Origin: an uncultured Prevotella sp.
Lineage (GTDB): Bacteria; Bacteroidota; Bacteroidia; Bacteroidales; Bacteroidaceae
DNA length: 8,944 nucleotides
Reading direction: 5' to 3'
Assembly: GCA_900548195.1 (NCBI GenBank)
Contig: URJQ01000116.1
Coordinates: forward strand, 1-8,944
How positions within the stretch are numbered: position 1 is the first letter of the stretch; every line of letters starts with the position of its first letter. The translations under genes were made by a program, and so were the position numbers. Below the pieces are notes generated by a model. It saw nothing but the letters and a program-made list of their open reading frames with translations. It did no database searches and had not been told where the DNA came from. Below are positions 1 to 7,850 of this stretch, piece after piece.

Positions 1-1324
1 CCTGAGCCATCATAGCCTTAGCAACCTTCATAAAGCCAGCCACATTAGCGCCCTTGACATAATTGATGTAGCCATCAGGCTCTGTGCCATACTTCACGCA
101 GTTGGCATGGATGTCGTCCATGATGCGGTGGAGATAGTTGTCCACTTCTTCTGAAGTCCAACGGAGGCGCTCGGAGTTCTGAGACATCTCGAGTCCTGAA
201 ACAGAAACGCCGCCAGCATTTGCAGCCTTACCAGGAGAGTAGAGAATCTTAGCATTCTGGAATACCTTGATAGCATCAGGAGTGGTAGGCATGTTTGCAC
301 CCTCGGAAACAGCGATTACGCCATTAGCTACGAGAGTCTTTGCAGCCTCTTCATTGATTTCATTCTGTGTAGCAGAAGGAAGGGCGATATCTGCCTTTTC
401 AGCCCAAGGCTTTGCGCCTTCTACATACTTACAGCCATACTTCTCTGCGTATTCACGAATACGTCCGCGCTCCACATTCTTCAGTTCCTTTACGAAAGCG
501 AGCTTTTCAGCATCGATGCCTTCAGGATCATAGATATAGCCATCAGAGTCGGAGAGTGTCACTACCTTTGCTCCGAGCTGGATGCACTTCTCAGTGGTAT
601 ATTGAGCTACGTTTCCAGAACCAGAGACGAGGACTGTCTTGCCAGCAAGCTCGATGCCGCGTGTCTTCAGCATATTGACGAGGAAATAGACGTTGCCATA
701 ACCAGTTGCCTCAGGACGAATGAGTGAGCCGCCAAATTCGAGGCCCTTGCCAGTAAGCATACCAGTAAACTGATGGGTCAGTTTCTTGTACATACCAAAC
801 ATATAGCCAACCTCACGTCCGCCAACACCGATGTCGCCAGCAGGAACGTCTTCGTCAGCACCTACGTGACGATAGAGCTCGGTCATGAAAGCTTGGCAGA
901 AACGCATAACTTCAGCGTCGGACTTGCCACGTGGAGAGAAGTCAGAGCCACCCTTTGCTCCACCCATTGGGAGGGTAGTGAGTGAATTCTTGAATGTCTG
1001 CTCGAATGCGAGGAACTTGAGAATACCGAGATTTACGCTCTTGTGGAAACGGATACCGCCCTTGTAAGGACCAATCACGTTGTTGTGCTGGATACGATAT
1101 CCCATGTTGGTCTGAACATTACCCTTGTCGTCAACCCAAGAAACGCGGAACTCAATCACGCGATCTGGAATACAAAGACGCTCAATAAGGTTGGCACGCT
1201 CGAATTCTGGATGCTTGTTGTACTCTTCCTCAATTGTAGGAAGTACCTGACTTACTGCCTGGATGTACTCAGGCTCATTAGGAAATCTCTGCTTGAGATT
1301 TTCAACAATGTGTTGTGCGTTCAT
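1..1324 (-). CDS. gdhA: NADP-type glutamate dehydrogenase, 3' end cut by window edge
   Basis: Interconverts 2-oxoglutarate plus ammonia and glutamate in the cytoplasm, the main ammonia-assimilation step in many Bacteroidales. I translated it from the complement: 441 complete codons start MNAQHIVENLKQRF and run off the left edge at AKAMMAQ. Since the hexameric family is about 445 residues, only some 3-4 codons and the stop are missing. Visible motifs are the substrate loop GPYKGGIRFH (85-94), PMGGAKGG (119-126) with the catalytic lysine at about 124, AGDIGVGGRE (162-171) with the catalytic aspartate, the Rossmann dinucleotide motif SGSGNVA (234-240), and the family-typical SEGANMPTTPDA (340-351). 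NADP preference is inferred from overall resemblance to the 445-residue class. The start is the first ATG and follows an A-rich leader, normal for Bacteroidetes, which often lack a Shine-Dalgarno. No frameshift is seen. It lies downstream of dpp4 on the same strand, but the 150-bp gap suggests separate transcription. Confidence 0.96.
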   Translation of the reverse strand, partial: MNAQHIVENLKQRFPNEPEYIQAVSQVLPTIEEEYNKHPEFERANLIERLCIPDRVIEFRVSWVDDKGNVQTNMGYRIQHNNVIGPYKGGIRFHKSVNLGILKFLAFEQTFKNSLTTLPMGGAKGGSDFSPRGKSDAEVMRFCQAFMTELYRHVGADEDVPAGDIGVGGREVGYMFGMYKKLTHQFTGMLTGKGLEFGGSLIRPEATGYGNVYFLVNMLKTRGIELAGKTVLVSGSGNVAQYTTEKCIQLGAKVVTLSDSDGYIYDPEGIDAEKLAFVKELKNVERGRIREYAEKYGCKYVEGAKPWAEKADIALPSATQNEINEEAAKTLVANGVIAVSEGANMPTTPDAIKVFQNAKILYSPGKAANAGGVSVSGLEMSQNSERLRWTSEEVDNYLHRIMDDIHANCVKYGTEPDGYINYVKGANVAGFMKVAKAMMAQ

Positions 1325-1386
1325 AAATGTTTGTTTTAATTTGGTTTATGTATGTTGAAAATATTATCCTGTAGTTATTTTTTTAT

Positions 1387-1465
1387 AGAGGTGGGCTCTA
1401 AAAATTCACTTCGTATTATGGGTTGTCCTAAACAAAGTGGAAAGTAATTTTCAGAACCCACTTCT
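1387..1465. repeat. 79-bp imperfect inverted repeat between dpp4 and gdhA
   Basis: The left arm AGAGGTGGGCTCTAAAAATT (1387-1406) matches the reverse complement of the right arm (1446-1465, which reads AGAAGTGGGTTCTGAAAATT on the minus strand) at 17 of 20 positions. Just inside the arms, CACTT (1407-1411) and AAGTG (1435-1439) can also pair, so most of the 79 bp can fold. There is no run of U directly after either arm on either strand, so a simple intrinsic terminator is not obvious. It could be a MITE-like remnant of an insertion sequence, a structured 3' end of the dpp4 transcript, or a 5'-leader structure of gdhA. I see no clear target-site duplication (left flank TTTTTAT, right flank GATTATA). 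Confidence 0.55.
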
Positions 1466-1474
1466 GATTATATC

Positions 1475-3652
1475 TTACTTGAGATGAGACATGAACCAGT
1501 CATAAACCTGACGGAGAAGGTGATTACGCTTGTTGCCGCCACGGATGCCGTGATTACAGTTGGTGTAAATAAGTTCACGGAAGTCCTTGTCTGCCTCTAC
1601 GAGAGCATCAGTGTAAACGAATGCATTCTGTGGGTGAACGTTATCGTCAGCAAGTCCGTGACAGAGGAGCAATGCACCGCTGAGATTCTTCACGCGTACA
1701 ATAGGGTTGGTATCATATCCGTCAGGGTTCTCCTGAGGAGTACGCATATAACGCTCTGTGTAAACGGTGTCATAGAATCTCCAAGCTGTAGGAGGAGCGA
1801 TGGAAACTCCGCAAGAGAAAACCTTACGAGTATCGCTCATGGACATCAGCGTATTGAAGCCACCGAAGCTCCATCCCCAGATACCGATACGATTCTTGTC
1901 AACGTAGCTCTGCTTGCCCAGCCAAAGTGCTGTCTCTACCTGGTCCTTTGATTCGAGATCGCCCATACGCTGATAGATGCACTTCTCAAAGTCTGTGCCT
2001 CTGAAGCCTGTACCACGACCGTCAACGCTAACGATGATGAAGCCGTTTTCAGCGAGATAGTAGTCATACATACCACCTTGTCCCATTGAGCCGATAGCCC
2101 AGCTGTTTACTACCTGCTGGCTTCCAGGACCACCATACTGGTGCATGATAACTGGATATTTCTTATTTGGGTCAAAGTCTGCAGGCTTGATCATCCATCC
2201 TTCGAGCTCTACGCCTTCAGAAGATGTGAATGTGAAGAACTCCTTCTTTGTGACAGGGTAAGCCTTCAGCTTAGCCTTGAGTTCGCTATTGTCCTCCATT
2301 ACCTTGATGTCCTTTCCCTTTGCATTGCATACAGCGAATGTGTAAGGATTGTCAGCATCACTCCATGTCTTGAGGAAATATTTGAAGTTGGAAGAGAACT
2401 GAGCAGAGGTAGTACCAGCCTGAGGAGTCAAGCACTCCATCTTACCATTAGCGCGTGAAACGAAGATCTGACGGTCCTTTGGAGTAGGGGAAGCACCCTG
2501 GAAATATACGTCACCGGTCTTATCGTCAATGCCATACACCTCAGTGATGTCCTTACCAGGAAGGCTGATAGAACGCTTGAGATTGCCTACGTGAGTATAG
2601 ACATTGGCAATGATATTGCTTCCTGCATCGTTAGGCATGAGGATGTACTTTGGAGTAACGAACATATTGATGTACGCATTCTCCTTAATATATCTCTTGT
2701 CTTTCTGCTCTATGATAACCTCAGACACAGTGCTACGTGGATTGGTAGCATACACCTTCAGATTATCCTGATGACGATTGAGCGTGAGGATGAGAATCTT
2801 GTTGGCATCCATCGTAGAGTAGATGCGAGGGATGTAGCCGTCAGCATCGAGAGGCACATTCATCTGTCGAGTAGCATGGCTCTTGATATCGTAGCTCCAT
2901 GCAGAGACAGTAGCGTTTTCATCACCAGCCTTTGGATACTTATATGTATAGAAAGAGGTGTTGAAGCCATTGAACATCTGGAGGGAATACTGCTTTACGT
3001 TAGCCTCATTATACTTGAGCCAGCAGATCATGGTTCCATCGGCATTGAAGCACATGGAAGAAGAAGTGGTAAATTCTTCCTCATTCACCCAGTCAGGAAT
3101 ACCATTGATAATCTTATTGAACTCACCGTCTTTGGTAATCTGGCTTTCTGCTCCATCATAAAGCAACTTAACGAGGAAGATATTATTGTCTCTTACGTAA
3201 GCGACAAGGTTACCATCGTTGCTCCAGATAGGATTCTGGATATTGCCCTTAGAAGACAGTGGGGTAAGTCGGCGTGTGGCAATGTTATACACATAGTATG
3301 TGGCACGAGTAGAACGTCTATATACAGGTTCAGTCTCAGTGCGGATAAGCATCTTGGAACCGTCAGGTGAGAGAATGTAATCATCGAAATAATTGATATG
3401 CTCACCAATGGTATTGTTCACGTCAAACAATATTGAAGCCTGCTGTCCGTTTTTATAATAGTAAGACACGATTTGCTTTCCATCATTGGAAATTCTTGCA
3501 TAGGTCTCGCCATCAGGCAGTGCTCTCATTCCTGTGACATACTTAGCGGAAAACACTCCACTGGTAATGTCCTTGATTGTAAACTTGCCTTCAGCGAATG
3601 ACGACATAGCGACAGACAGAAGGAGTGAACACATGACAAATAAAATCTTCAT
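1475..3652 (-). CDS. dpp4: Dipeptidyl peptidase IV (S9 family serine peptidase)
   Basis: Releases N-terminal dipeptides with proline or alanine at the second position, feeding peptide uptake. It is probably periplasmic or envelope-located. The 725 residues match the size of the Porphyromonas enzyme (about 723). A signal peptide spans 1-20, with likely signal peptidase I cleavage after SSFA. Then comes an N-terminal beta-propeller (about 25-460) containing DWVNEEEF (187-194), whose Glu pair anchors the substrate amino terminus in DPP IV. The C-terminal alpha/beta-hydrolase domain (about 470-725) has HQYGGPGSQQ (504-513), the nucleophile motif GWSFGG with Ser595, the acid in GLADDNVH with Asp669, and His701 in NCNHGIRGG. 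The triad is complete. Prolyl tripeptidyl peptidase is a related alternative, but sequence stretches such as YRFYDTVYTER-like and ADDNVH regions and the YKYPKAG segment resemble DPP IV more. It is transcribed away from the radical SAM gene from a 120-bp shared promoter region. Confidence 0.93.
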   Translation of the reverse strand: MKILFVMCSLLLSVAMSSFAEGKFTIKDITSGVFSAKYVTGMRALPDGETYARISNDGKQIVSYYYKNGQQASILFDVNNTIGEHINYFDDYILSPDGSKMLIRTETEPVYRRSTRATYYVYNIATRRLTPLSSKGNIQNPIWSNDGNLVAYVRDNNIFLVKLLYDGAESQITKDGEFNKIINGIPDWVNEEEFTTSSSMCFNADGTMICWLKYNEANVKQYSLQMFNGFNTSFYTYKYPKAGDENATVSAWSYDIKSHATRQMNVPLDADGYIPRIYSTMDANKILILTLNRHQDNLKVYATNPRSTVSEVIIEQKDKRYIKENAYINMFVTPKYILMPNDAGSNIIANVYTHVGNLKRSISLPGKDITEVYGIDDKTGDVYFQGASPTPKDRQIFVSRANGKMECLTPQAGTTSAQFSSNFKYFLKTWSDADNPYTFAVCNAKGKDIKVMEDNSELKAKLKAYPVTKKEFFTFTSSEGVELEGWMIKPADFDPNKKYPVIMHQYGGPGSQQVVNSWAIGSMGQGGMYDYYLAENGFIIVSVDGRGTGFRGTDFEKCIYQRMGDLESKDQVETALWLGKQSYVDKNRIGIWGWSFGGFNTLMSMSDTRKVFSCGVSIAPPTAWRFYDTVYTERYMRTPQENPDGYDTNPIVRVKNLSGALLLCHGLADDNVHPQNAFVYTDALVEADKDFRELIYTNCNHGIRGGNKRNHLLRQVYDWFMSHLK

Positions 3653-3677
3653 TTGGCTGTTGTTTTTAATTGCGGTG

Positions 3678-3708
3678 CAAAGTTAAACATTTTTTCGTAT
3701 ATTTGCAA
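3678..3708 (-). promoter_or_regulatory. Bacteroidetes-type promoter for dpp4
   Basis: On the minus strand TAACTTTG (complement of 3678-3685) matches the Bacteroidetes -7 consensus TAnnTTTG exactly. TTGC (complement of 3705-3708), 19 bases upstream, is a plausible partial -33 element. Transcription would start near 3672, leaving a leader of about 20 bases before the dpp4 ATG. The -33 element touches the -7 element of the oppositely directed promoter. Confidence 0.6.
3698..3705 (+). promoter_or_regulatory. Bacteroidetes-type -7 element for the radical SAM gene
   Basis: TATATTTG is an exact match to TAnnTTTG on the plus strand and would give a leader of roughly 60 bases before the ATG at 3773. 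I see no good TTTG at the expected -33 spacing; that position is occupied by the opposing dpp4 promoter. The two promoters therefore face each other within about 30 bp. Confidence 0.5.
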
Positions 3709-3772
3709 CTAATTTTAAAGAAAAAGTAACAATATAATACAGAAAACTTAAAAATAACTACAAAAAGATATT

Positions 3773-4705
3773 ATGAAATTATATAATGACTATGGAAATT
3801 GGATTAGAAACAAGTTCGGGTATAGAGTGCAGAAGATCTCTATAGATGCGGGTTTTTCATGTCCAAACAGGGATGGAAGTATAGGTAAAGGAGGTTGCAT
3901 ATATTGTAATAATGCAAGTTTTAGTCCTTACTATTGTTCAGATACTGCTAACAGGCAATCGCAAGAGGAAATGCTGAATCTCGAAACTGACAATATCCGC
4001 CGTCAGTTGAGACGAGGCAAGCAATTCTTTGACCGCAAATATCCTTATATGAAATATATCGCATACTTTCAGTCGTTTACCAATACCTACGGTCCTATCG
4101 CAAGGCTAAAGGCTCTATATGAGGCTGCCTTAAACGAAAAGGATGTAGTAGGAATCAGCATTGCCACTCGCCCCGACTGCGTTTCTGATGAAACGCTCGA
4201 CTATTTGGAAACTTTATCAAAGAAAACGTTCCTCACCATGGAGTATGGAGTAGAAAGTTTGAATGACAAGACCCTCCAGATTATCAATAGAGGGCATGAT
4301 AGCTCATGCTCTATAAATATAATAAGGAACACGCATGCGCGAGGAATCACGACATGTGCTCATCTGATATTAGGGCTTCCAGATGAAAACGAGGATGAAA
4401 TCCTTCGTCAGGTGGATATAGTCAACTCTCTTCCAATAGACATACTCAAGCTGCATCAGTTACAGATTACTCGCGGCACTCTATTAGAGAAGGATGTCAA
4501 TCTTCAGAAAAGATGCACACTTTTCTCACCAGAAGAGTATATACAGCTGATAGGAAAGTATATTAAGAAACTGCGTCCTGAGATTGTGCTGGAACGCTTT
4601 ACGAGCCAGTCTCCTTCCGACTTGCTCATTGCGCCAAGATGGGGTCTCAAGAATTATGAGTTTACTAATCTTTTGGAGAAACATCTTTCACAGCAGGCTT
4701 TGTAG
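3773..4705 (+). CDS. YhcC-type radical SAM protein (TIGR01212 family)
   Basis: A cytoplasmic iron-sulfur enzyme of the YhcC family, related to the Elp3-like radical SAM branch. Its physiological reaction is not established as far as I know, so no substrate is assigned. At 310 residues it is full length for the family. The 4Fe-4S/SAM cluster cysteines are Cys30, Cys42 and Cys45, in the family spacing CX11CX2C within GFSCPNRDG...GGCIYC. Further family segments are YFQSFTNTY (98-106), ATRPDCV (131-137), the SAM-side strand EYGVES (157-162), HLILGLPDE (197-205) and LKLHQLQITRGT (225-236). The ATG at 3773 follows an A-rich leader. The last 41 bases overlap the 3' end of the convergent helicase gene. 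It is divergent from dpp4, and no functional link between the two is implied. Confidence 0.9.
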   Translation: MKLYNDYGNWIRNKFGYRVQKISIDAGFSCPNRDGSIGKGGCIYCNNASFSPYYCSDTANRQSQEEMLNLETDNIRRQLRRGKQFFDRKYPYMKYIAYFQSFTNTYGPIARLKALYEAALNEKDVVGISIATRPDCVSDETLDYLETLSKKTFLTMEYGVESLNDKTLQIINRGHDSSCSINIIRNTHARGITTCAHLILGLPDENEDEILRQVDIVNSLPIDILKLHQLQITRGTLLEKDVNLQKRCTLFSPEEYIQLIGKYIKKLRPEIVLERFTSQSPSDLLIAPRWGLKNYEFTNLLEKHLSQQAL

Positions 4706-6113
4706 TTTTCTTGCGGCTTGTTTTAGGTCGCTTGTTGCCTGTTGTCATAGATTTTTGTTCCGAACTGTCCTCTTTATCCTTCCTCAACACGGGGTCCGGA
4801 TTCTTCTTTTGAAGACTCTTAGGGTTGTTTTTTGTGGTACGATTCTTATGGTTCTCATTTTGATTATTTTTGGTTTTGCTATTTCTGCTGGTTTTGTGTG
4901 CGGTCTTTGAGCGTGTATGTTTGCCTTTCATGGTATGAACGACTTTATATTCAGGAGCCTCACCTAATCCTTCAGGGATAGGATTCTTGGTTATTTCACG
5001 CTCAAGGAATTTCTCTATATTCTTGAAAAGGTAGATTTCATCATCGCTGACGAGAGTATAAGCGATGCCGTCGCGATCAGCTCTTGCTGTACGACCGATG
5101 CGGTGGACGTAGTCTTCCACGTCATGAGGCACGTCATAGTTTATGACCATGTGGATGTCATCAATGTCAATACCGCGTGCGACGATGTCTGTCGCTACCA
5201 AGACATCGATTTCACCGCTTTTGAAACGAAACATGATATCATCACGCTCGGCTTGTGAAAGGTCAGAGTGCATTTCTCCACAGTTGACCTTCATCTGTCT
5301 CAGCGCTCTGTTTATCTCTTTCACTCTCTGCTTCTTACCAGAGAATATGATAACTCTCTTGAGATCTCCCGCCTTGAATATAGATCGGATAATGCCATTC
5401 TTCTGTGAAGGATAGCATACGAAAGCGGACTGCTGGATTTTTTCTGCAGGCTTGCTGACAGCGATCTTTACCTGAACAGGATTTTTAAGCAGTTTATTGG
5501 CTAAAGCCTCAATCTTCTCTGGCATTGTGGCAGAGAACATGATTGTCTGGCAGGATGCGGGCAGGAGTTTGGCTATGGATAGAATATCTTCAGAAAAGCC
5601 CATGTCGAGCATTCTGTCTGCTTCATCAAGAATAAAGAAAGACAGACGAGACAAATCCACATTGCCCATCTGAATATGAGAAATCAGACGTCCTGGTGTA
5701 GCGATTATGACGGATGCTCCCTCACGCAGAGAGTGGAGCTCCTGATCGTATCTGTTGCCATCGTTTCCACCATATACAGCCACAGAACTGATGCCGTTAA
5801 GATAATATCCAAAGCCTTGCATAGCCTGGTCTATCTGCTGGGCAAGTTCACGTGTAGGGCTCATGATGAGACAGTTGATGGAATCCTCTGGGAAAGCCTT
5901 GTCATGTGCGTCGAGTCCATCGTCAAGAAGGGAGAGGACAGGGAGCAGATAAGCCGCTGTCTTGCCAGTGCCTGTCTGCGCTACGCCCATTATGTCGTGA
6001 CCTTGGAGTATAGGCTTTATGGTAGCCTCTTGTATAGGAGTACACTCTTCGAATCTCATGTCATAGAGAGCATCGAGAATGTTGTCGTTTAATGCTGTTT
6101 CTTCGAAATACAT
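4665..6113 (-). CDS. DEAD-box ATP-dependent RNA helicase
   Basis: Unwinds RNA duplexes using ATP, probably in ribosome assembly or RNA turnover. It is similar to the RhlE/SrmB-like bacterial helicases, but the exact subfamily cannot be fixed by eye. In its 482 residues all core motifs are present: Q-motif region FEECTPIQ (21-28), Walker A AQTGTGKT (45-52), PTREL (86-90), TPGR (139-142), DEAD (163-166), SAT (194-196), ARGID (312-316) and HRIGRTAR (337-344). After about residue 395 comes an 85-residue tail rich in Lys, Asn, Ser and Thr with no predicted fold, typical of RNA-tethering tails of Bacteroidetes helicases. The start ATG is preceded by TTGAATT with no Shine-Dalgarno. The gene's 3' end overlaps the radical SAM gene by 41 bp in convergent orientation, so the end of the basic tail is constrained by both frames. 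Confidence 0.95.
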   Translation of the reverse strand: MYFEETALNDNILDALYDMRFEECTPIQEATIKPILQGHDIMGVAQTGTGKTAAYLLPVLSLLDDGLDAHDKAFPEDSINCLIMSPTRELAQQIDQAMQGFGYYLNGISSVAVYGGNDGNRYDQELHSLREGASVIIATPGRLISHIQMGNVDLSRLSFFILDEADRMLDMGFSEDILSIAKLLPASCQTIMFSATMPEKIEALANKLLKNPVQVKIAVSKPAEKIQQSAFVCYPSQKNGIIRSIFKAGDLKRVIIFSGKKQRVKEINRALRQMKVNCGEMHSDLSQAERDDIMFRFKSGEIDVLVATDIVARGIDIDDIHMVINYDVPHDVEDYVHRIGRTARADRDGIAYTLVSDDEIYLFKNIEKFLEREITKNPIPEGLGEAPEYKVVHTMKGKHTRSKTAHKTSRNSKTKNNQNENHKNRTTKNNPKSLQKKNPDPVLRKDKEDSSEQKSMTTGNKRPKTSRKKTTKPAVKDVSPKD

Positions 6114-6283
6114 AATTCAATTGGGTTAATTGAACAGTGAATGTGAAAACTAAGGCATTTTATCATTATTATCTTTAGTGATTCTGCCTTATTGCTTGGA
6201 AATGTGCTTGTTGTCAGCCCCGCATATCCCAGTGATTAGTAATATTCTAACAGTCATGAGGAAAATACTGCGGTCTGGAGATA
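6114..6283. other. Intergenic region upstream of the helicase gene
   Basis: These 170 bp separate the permease stop from the helicase start, both on the minus strand. TAGTTTTC (complement of 6145-6152) matches the Bacteroidetes -7 consensus at all but the last base and would give a leader of about 25 bases. There is no TTTG at the usual upstream spacing, so the promoter call is weak. I see no strong GC hairpin with a U-tract for the permease and no small gene. Confidence 0.3.
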
Positions 6284-7561
6284 TTACCTTGGAGCTTTCC
6301 TGTAACAGAAATATGCTACGATGGCAAATAATATATTAGGCATCCATGCGGCAATTATTGGCGGTGAACCTGCATTGATAGCGAAGGACGCTGATATGGT
6401 CTGGAGGAGAATGTAAAAGAAACTGAGAGCCAAACCAATTCCGAGGTACATTCCCATGCCGCCTTTTCTCTTGCGAGATGATAGCGACAGACCGATAATA
6501 GTAAGGATGAATGATGCAAAACTGGATGCTATTCTCTTGTGATACTCCACTTGATACCTTACTACGTTGCCAGAACCGCGATTGATCTGCTTTGAGATGT
6601 AGTCATGCAGTTCAGGACTGGTAAATGTCTCCTGCTGTCCTTTACTATAGACGAGGTCAGTCGGTTCCATAAGGATAATGGTGTCCTTTTTCTCACCGCT
6701 TGTGATTTTCTCTCTCATACCTTTCATCTCACGGATTTTCCAGTTCATTGCTTTCCAATGGAATTTCTCATCAGAGATGGTGTCGTATTGTATTTCCATC
6801 GCTGTCATGTGAGAGACGAGTTTCTTGTTCTCAAACTTATCGAGGCAAAAACCATATCCTTTCTTGTAATTATTGTCGTAATGCTGGATATAGGCTATCA
6901 CTCCGCGGTCCACCTGAAGCTGCACATTCTCTGCCGAAGTGTTCTTCTTATTGTTCTTGTACATGGACTCAAAGTTCTGCTTGATTACAGTGCCATGCGG
7001 AATGACATAAGCGCTGAGGACATAGGACATACACGAAATCAGCACGCATGAAATCATATATGGTCGCATCAGTCGCTTGAAACTAACGCCTGCCGCAAGG
7101 ATGGCGATAATCTCAGAGTTGCCTGCCATCTTGGAAGTGAAGAAGATTACGGCAATGAATACGAACAGAGGCGAGAAGAGATTGGCAAAGTAAGGGATAA
7201 AATTAAGGTAGTAATCGAATACTATTGCCTTTAGCGGAGCATGATACTGTGAAAACTTTGCAAGATTATCATTGACGTCGAATACTATCGAGATAGATAT
7301 TATCAGAATAATGGCAAAGAAGTACGTGCCTATGAATTTCACAATAATATACCTGTCCATCCTCTTTATGTAACGGAAAGGATTGAGGTATTTCAGCCAT
7401 CTGAACCATTTTGCCACCCAGCATAAGGCAAGCCATATATATTTCATCCAGCTGAAATACTTAGCGAATCTTTTCAGCGGACGGAATAATGCTTTTGTCA
7501 TGTTTCTCATTTTAGAGAAAGGCTTAGCCAGTGCTTTTGTCTTATTTCTGAATATTTTCAT
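6284..7561 (-). CDS. LptF/LptG (YjgP/YjgQ) family permease
   Basis: Inner-membrane subunit of the LPS export ABC transporter that, with LptB, extracts lipopolysaccharide from the inner membrane. LptF and LptG cannot be told apart here. The core begins at RMDRYIIVKFIGTYFF (67-82). Membrane segments lie at about 72-95, 116-142 and 165-188. A periplasmic jellyroll-like region follows (about 190-340, including SAENVQLQV and YSKGQQETFTSPEL), then membrane segments at about 346-362, 370-393 and 400-420. The family motif AGNSEIIAILAAGVSFKRLMRP (split by membrane turns, 146-167) is clear. Oddly, some 60 strongly basic, aromatic-rich residues precede the usual start; Met68 or Met39 could be the true initiation site. 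No Shine-Dalgarno precedes the annotated ATG, which lies two bases from the stop of a gene of different character, at a suspected assembly junction, so the natural upstream sequence may be missing. Confidence 0.88.
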   Translation of the reverse strand: MKIFRNKTKALAKPFSKMRNMTKALFRPLKRFAKYFSWMKYIWLALCWVAKWFRWLKYLNPFRYIKRMDRYIIVKFIGTYFFAIILIISISIVFDVNDNLAKFSQYHAPLKAIVFDYYLNFIPYFANLFSPLFVFIAVIFFTSKMAGNSEIIAILAAGVSFKRLMRPYMISCVLISCMSYVLSAYVIPHGTVIKQNFESMYKNNKKNTSAENVQLQVDRGVIAYIQHYDNNYKKGYGFCLDKFENKKLVSHMTAMEIQYDTISDEKFHWKAMNWKIREMKGMREKITSGEKKDTIILMEPTDLVYSKGQQETFTSPELHDYISKQINRGSGNVVRYQVEYHKRIASSFASFILTIIGLSLSSRKRKGGMGMYLGIGLALSFFYILLQTISASFAINAGSPPIIAAWMPNILFAIVAYFCYRKAPR

Positions 7562-7563
7562 TT

Positions 7564-7830
7564 TTAAGTTTTGAAGTTTACTTTTTTTACAGAAAGCTCT
7601 TCGATTTTATTCAGTGAATTCCATAGTTTTTTTGCGCACTCTGAACATTTCATTCCTGCTGTAAAAACTGTCTTTTTTTCAACAACAGGATTTGCAAGGT
7701 GTTTTTTTTCAACTAAAGTTCCGCTATCTCCTCCACAGCAAGAACCTTCGCCTTTGAAATGCTTTATTGAATTTCTTAAGGCAAACACAAAGATTACAAT
7801 TATAAATAAAACTAAAATTACGTTTATCAT
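7564..7830 (-). pseudogene. Truncated CCGG/heavy-metal-associated membrane protein
   Basis: An 88-residue product. Residues 1-18 form one membrane anchor, followed by a short basic stretch, the Cys-rich motif CCGG (31-34, as in FeoB-associated Cys-rich proteins) and the start of an HMA metal-binding domain with GMKCSEC (59-65; Cys62 and Cys65 form the CxxC Cu(I) site). HMA domains run about 65-70 residues. Here the frame stops at VNFKT, after about 35, so the last strands and helix are missing. The stop lies where base composition shifts and two bases before the permease ATG, so I read it as an incomplete gene cut by a sequence junction. A good Shine-Dalgarno (AGGA, five bases before the ATG) and a 20-bp gap place it in one operon with csoR. 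The likely role is a membrane-tethered copper chaperone, inferred from motifs and neighbour. Confidence 0.7.
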
Positions 7831-7835
7831 TTTTT

Positions 7836-7839
7836 TCCT
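7836..7839 (-). promoter_or_regulatory. Shine-Dalgarno of the HMA-domain gene
   Basis: AGGA on the minus strand, followed by five A and then ATG. It supports the start at 7830 and contrasts with the SD-less starts of the Bacteroidales-like genes left of 7561. Confidence 0.65.
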
Positions 7840-7850
7840 AAAGAGAAAAG

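Noticed and set aside
94..300. Short minus-strand frame of 68 codons near the left edge
   Set aside because: It lies in the wrong frame inside gdhA, whose full translation through this region is unambiguous.
1484..1951. Open frame of 155 codons on the plus strand
   Set aside because: Antisense to the catalytic domain of dpp4 with all triad motifs intact on the other strand; no family resemblance.
2591..3370. Open frame of 259 codons on the plus strand
   Set aside because: It is antisense to the well-supported dpp4 gene, has no recognisable motif, and arises from codon bias on the opposite strand.
5676..6092. Open frames on the plus strand opposite the helicase and, at 6605-7051, opposite the permease
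   Set aside because: Both lie wholly inside confidently identified genes on the minus strand and show no protein-like motifs.
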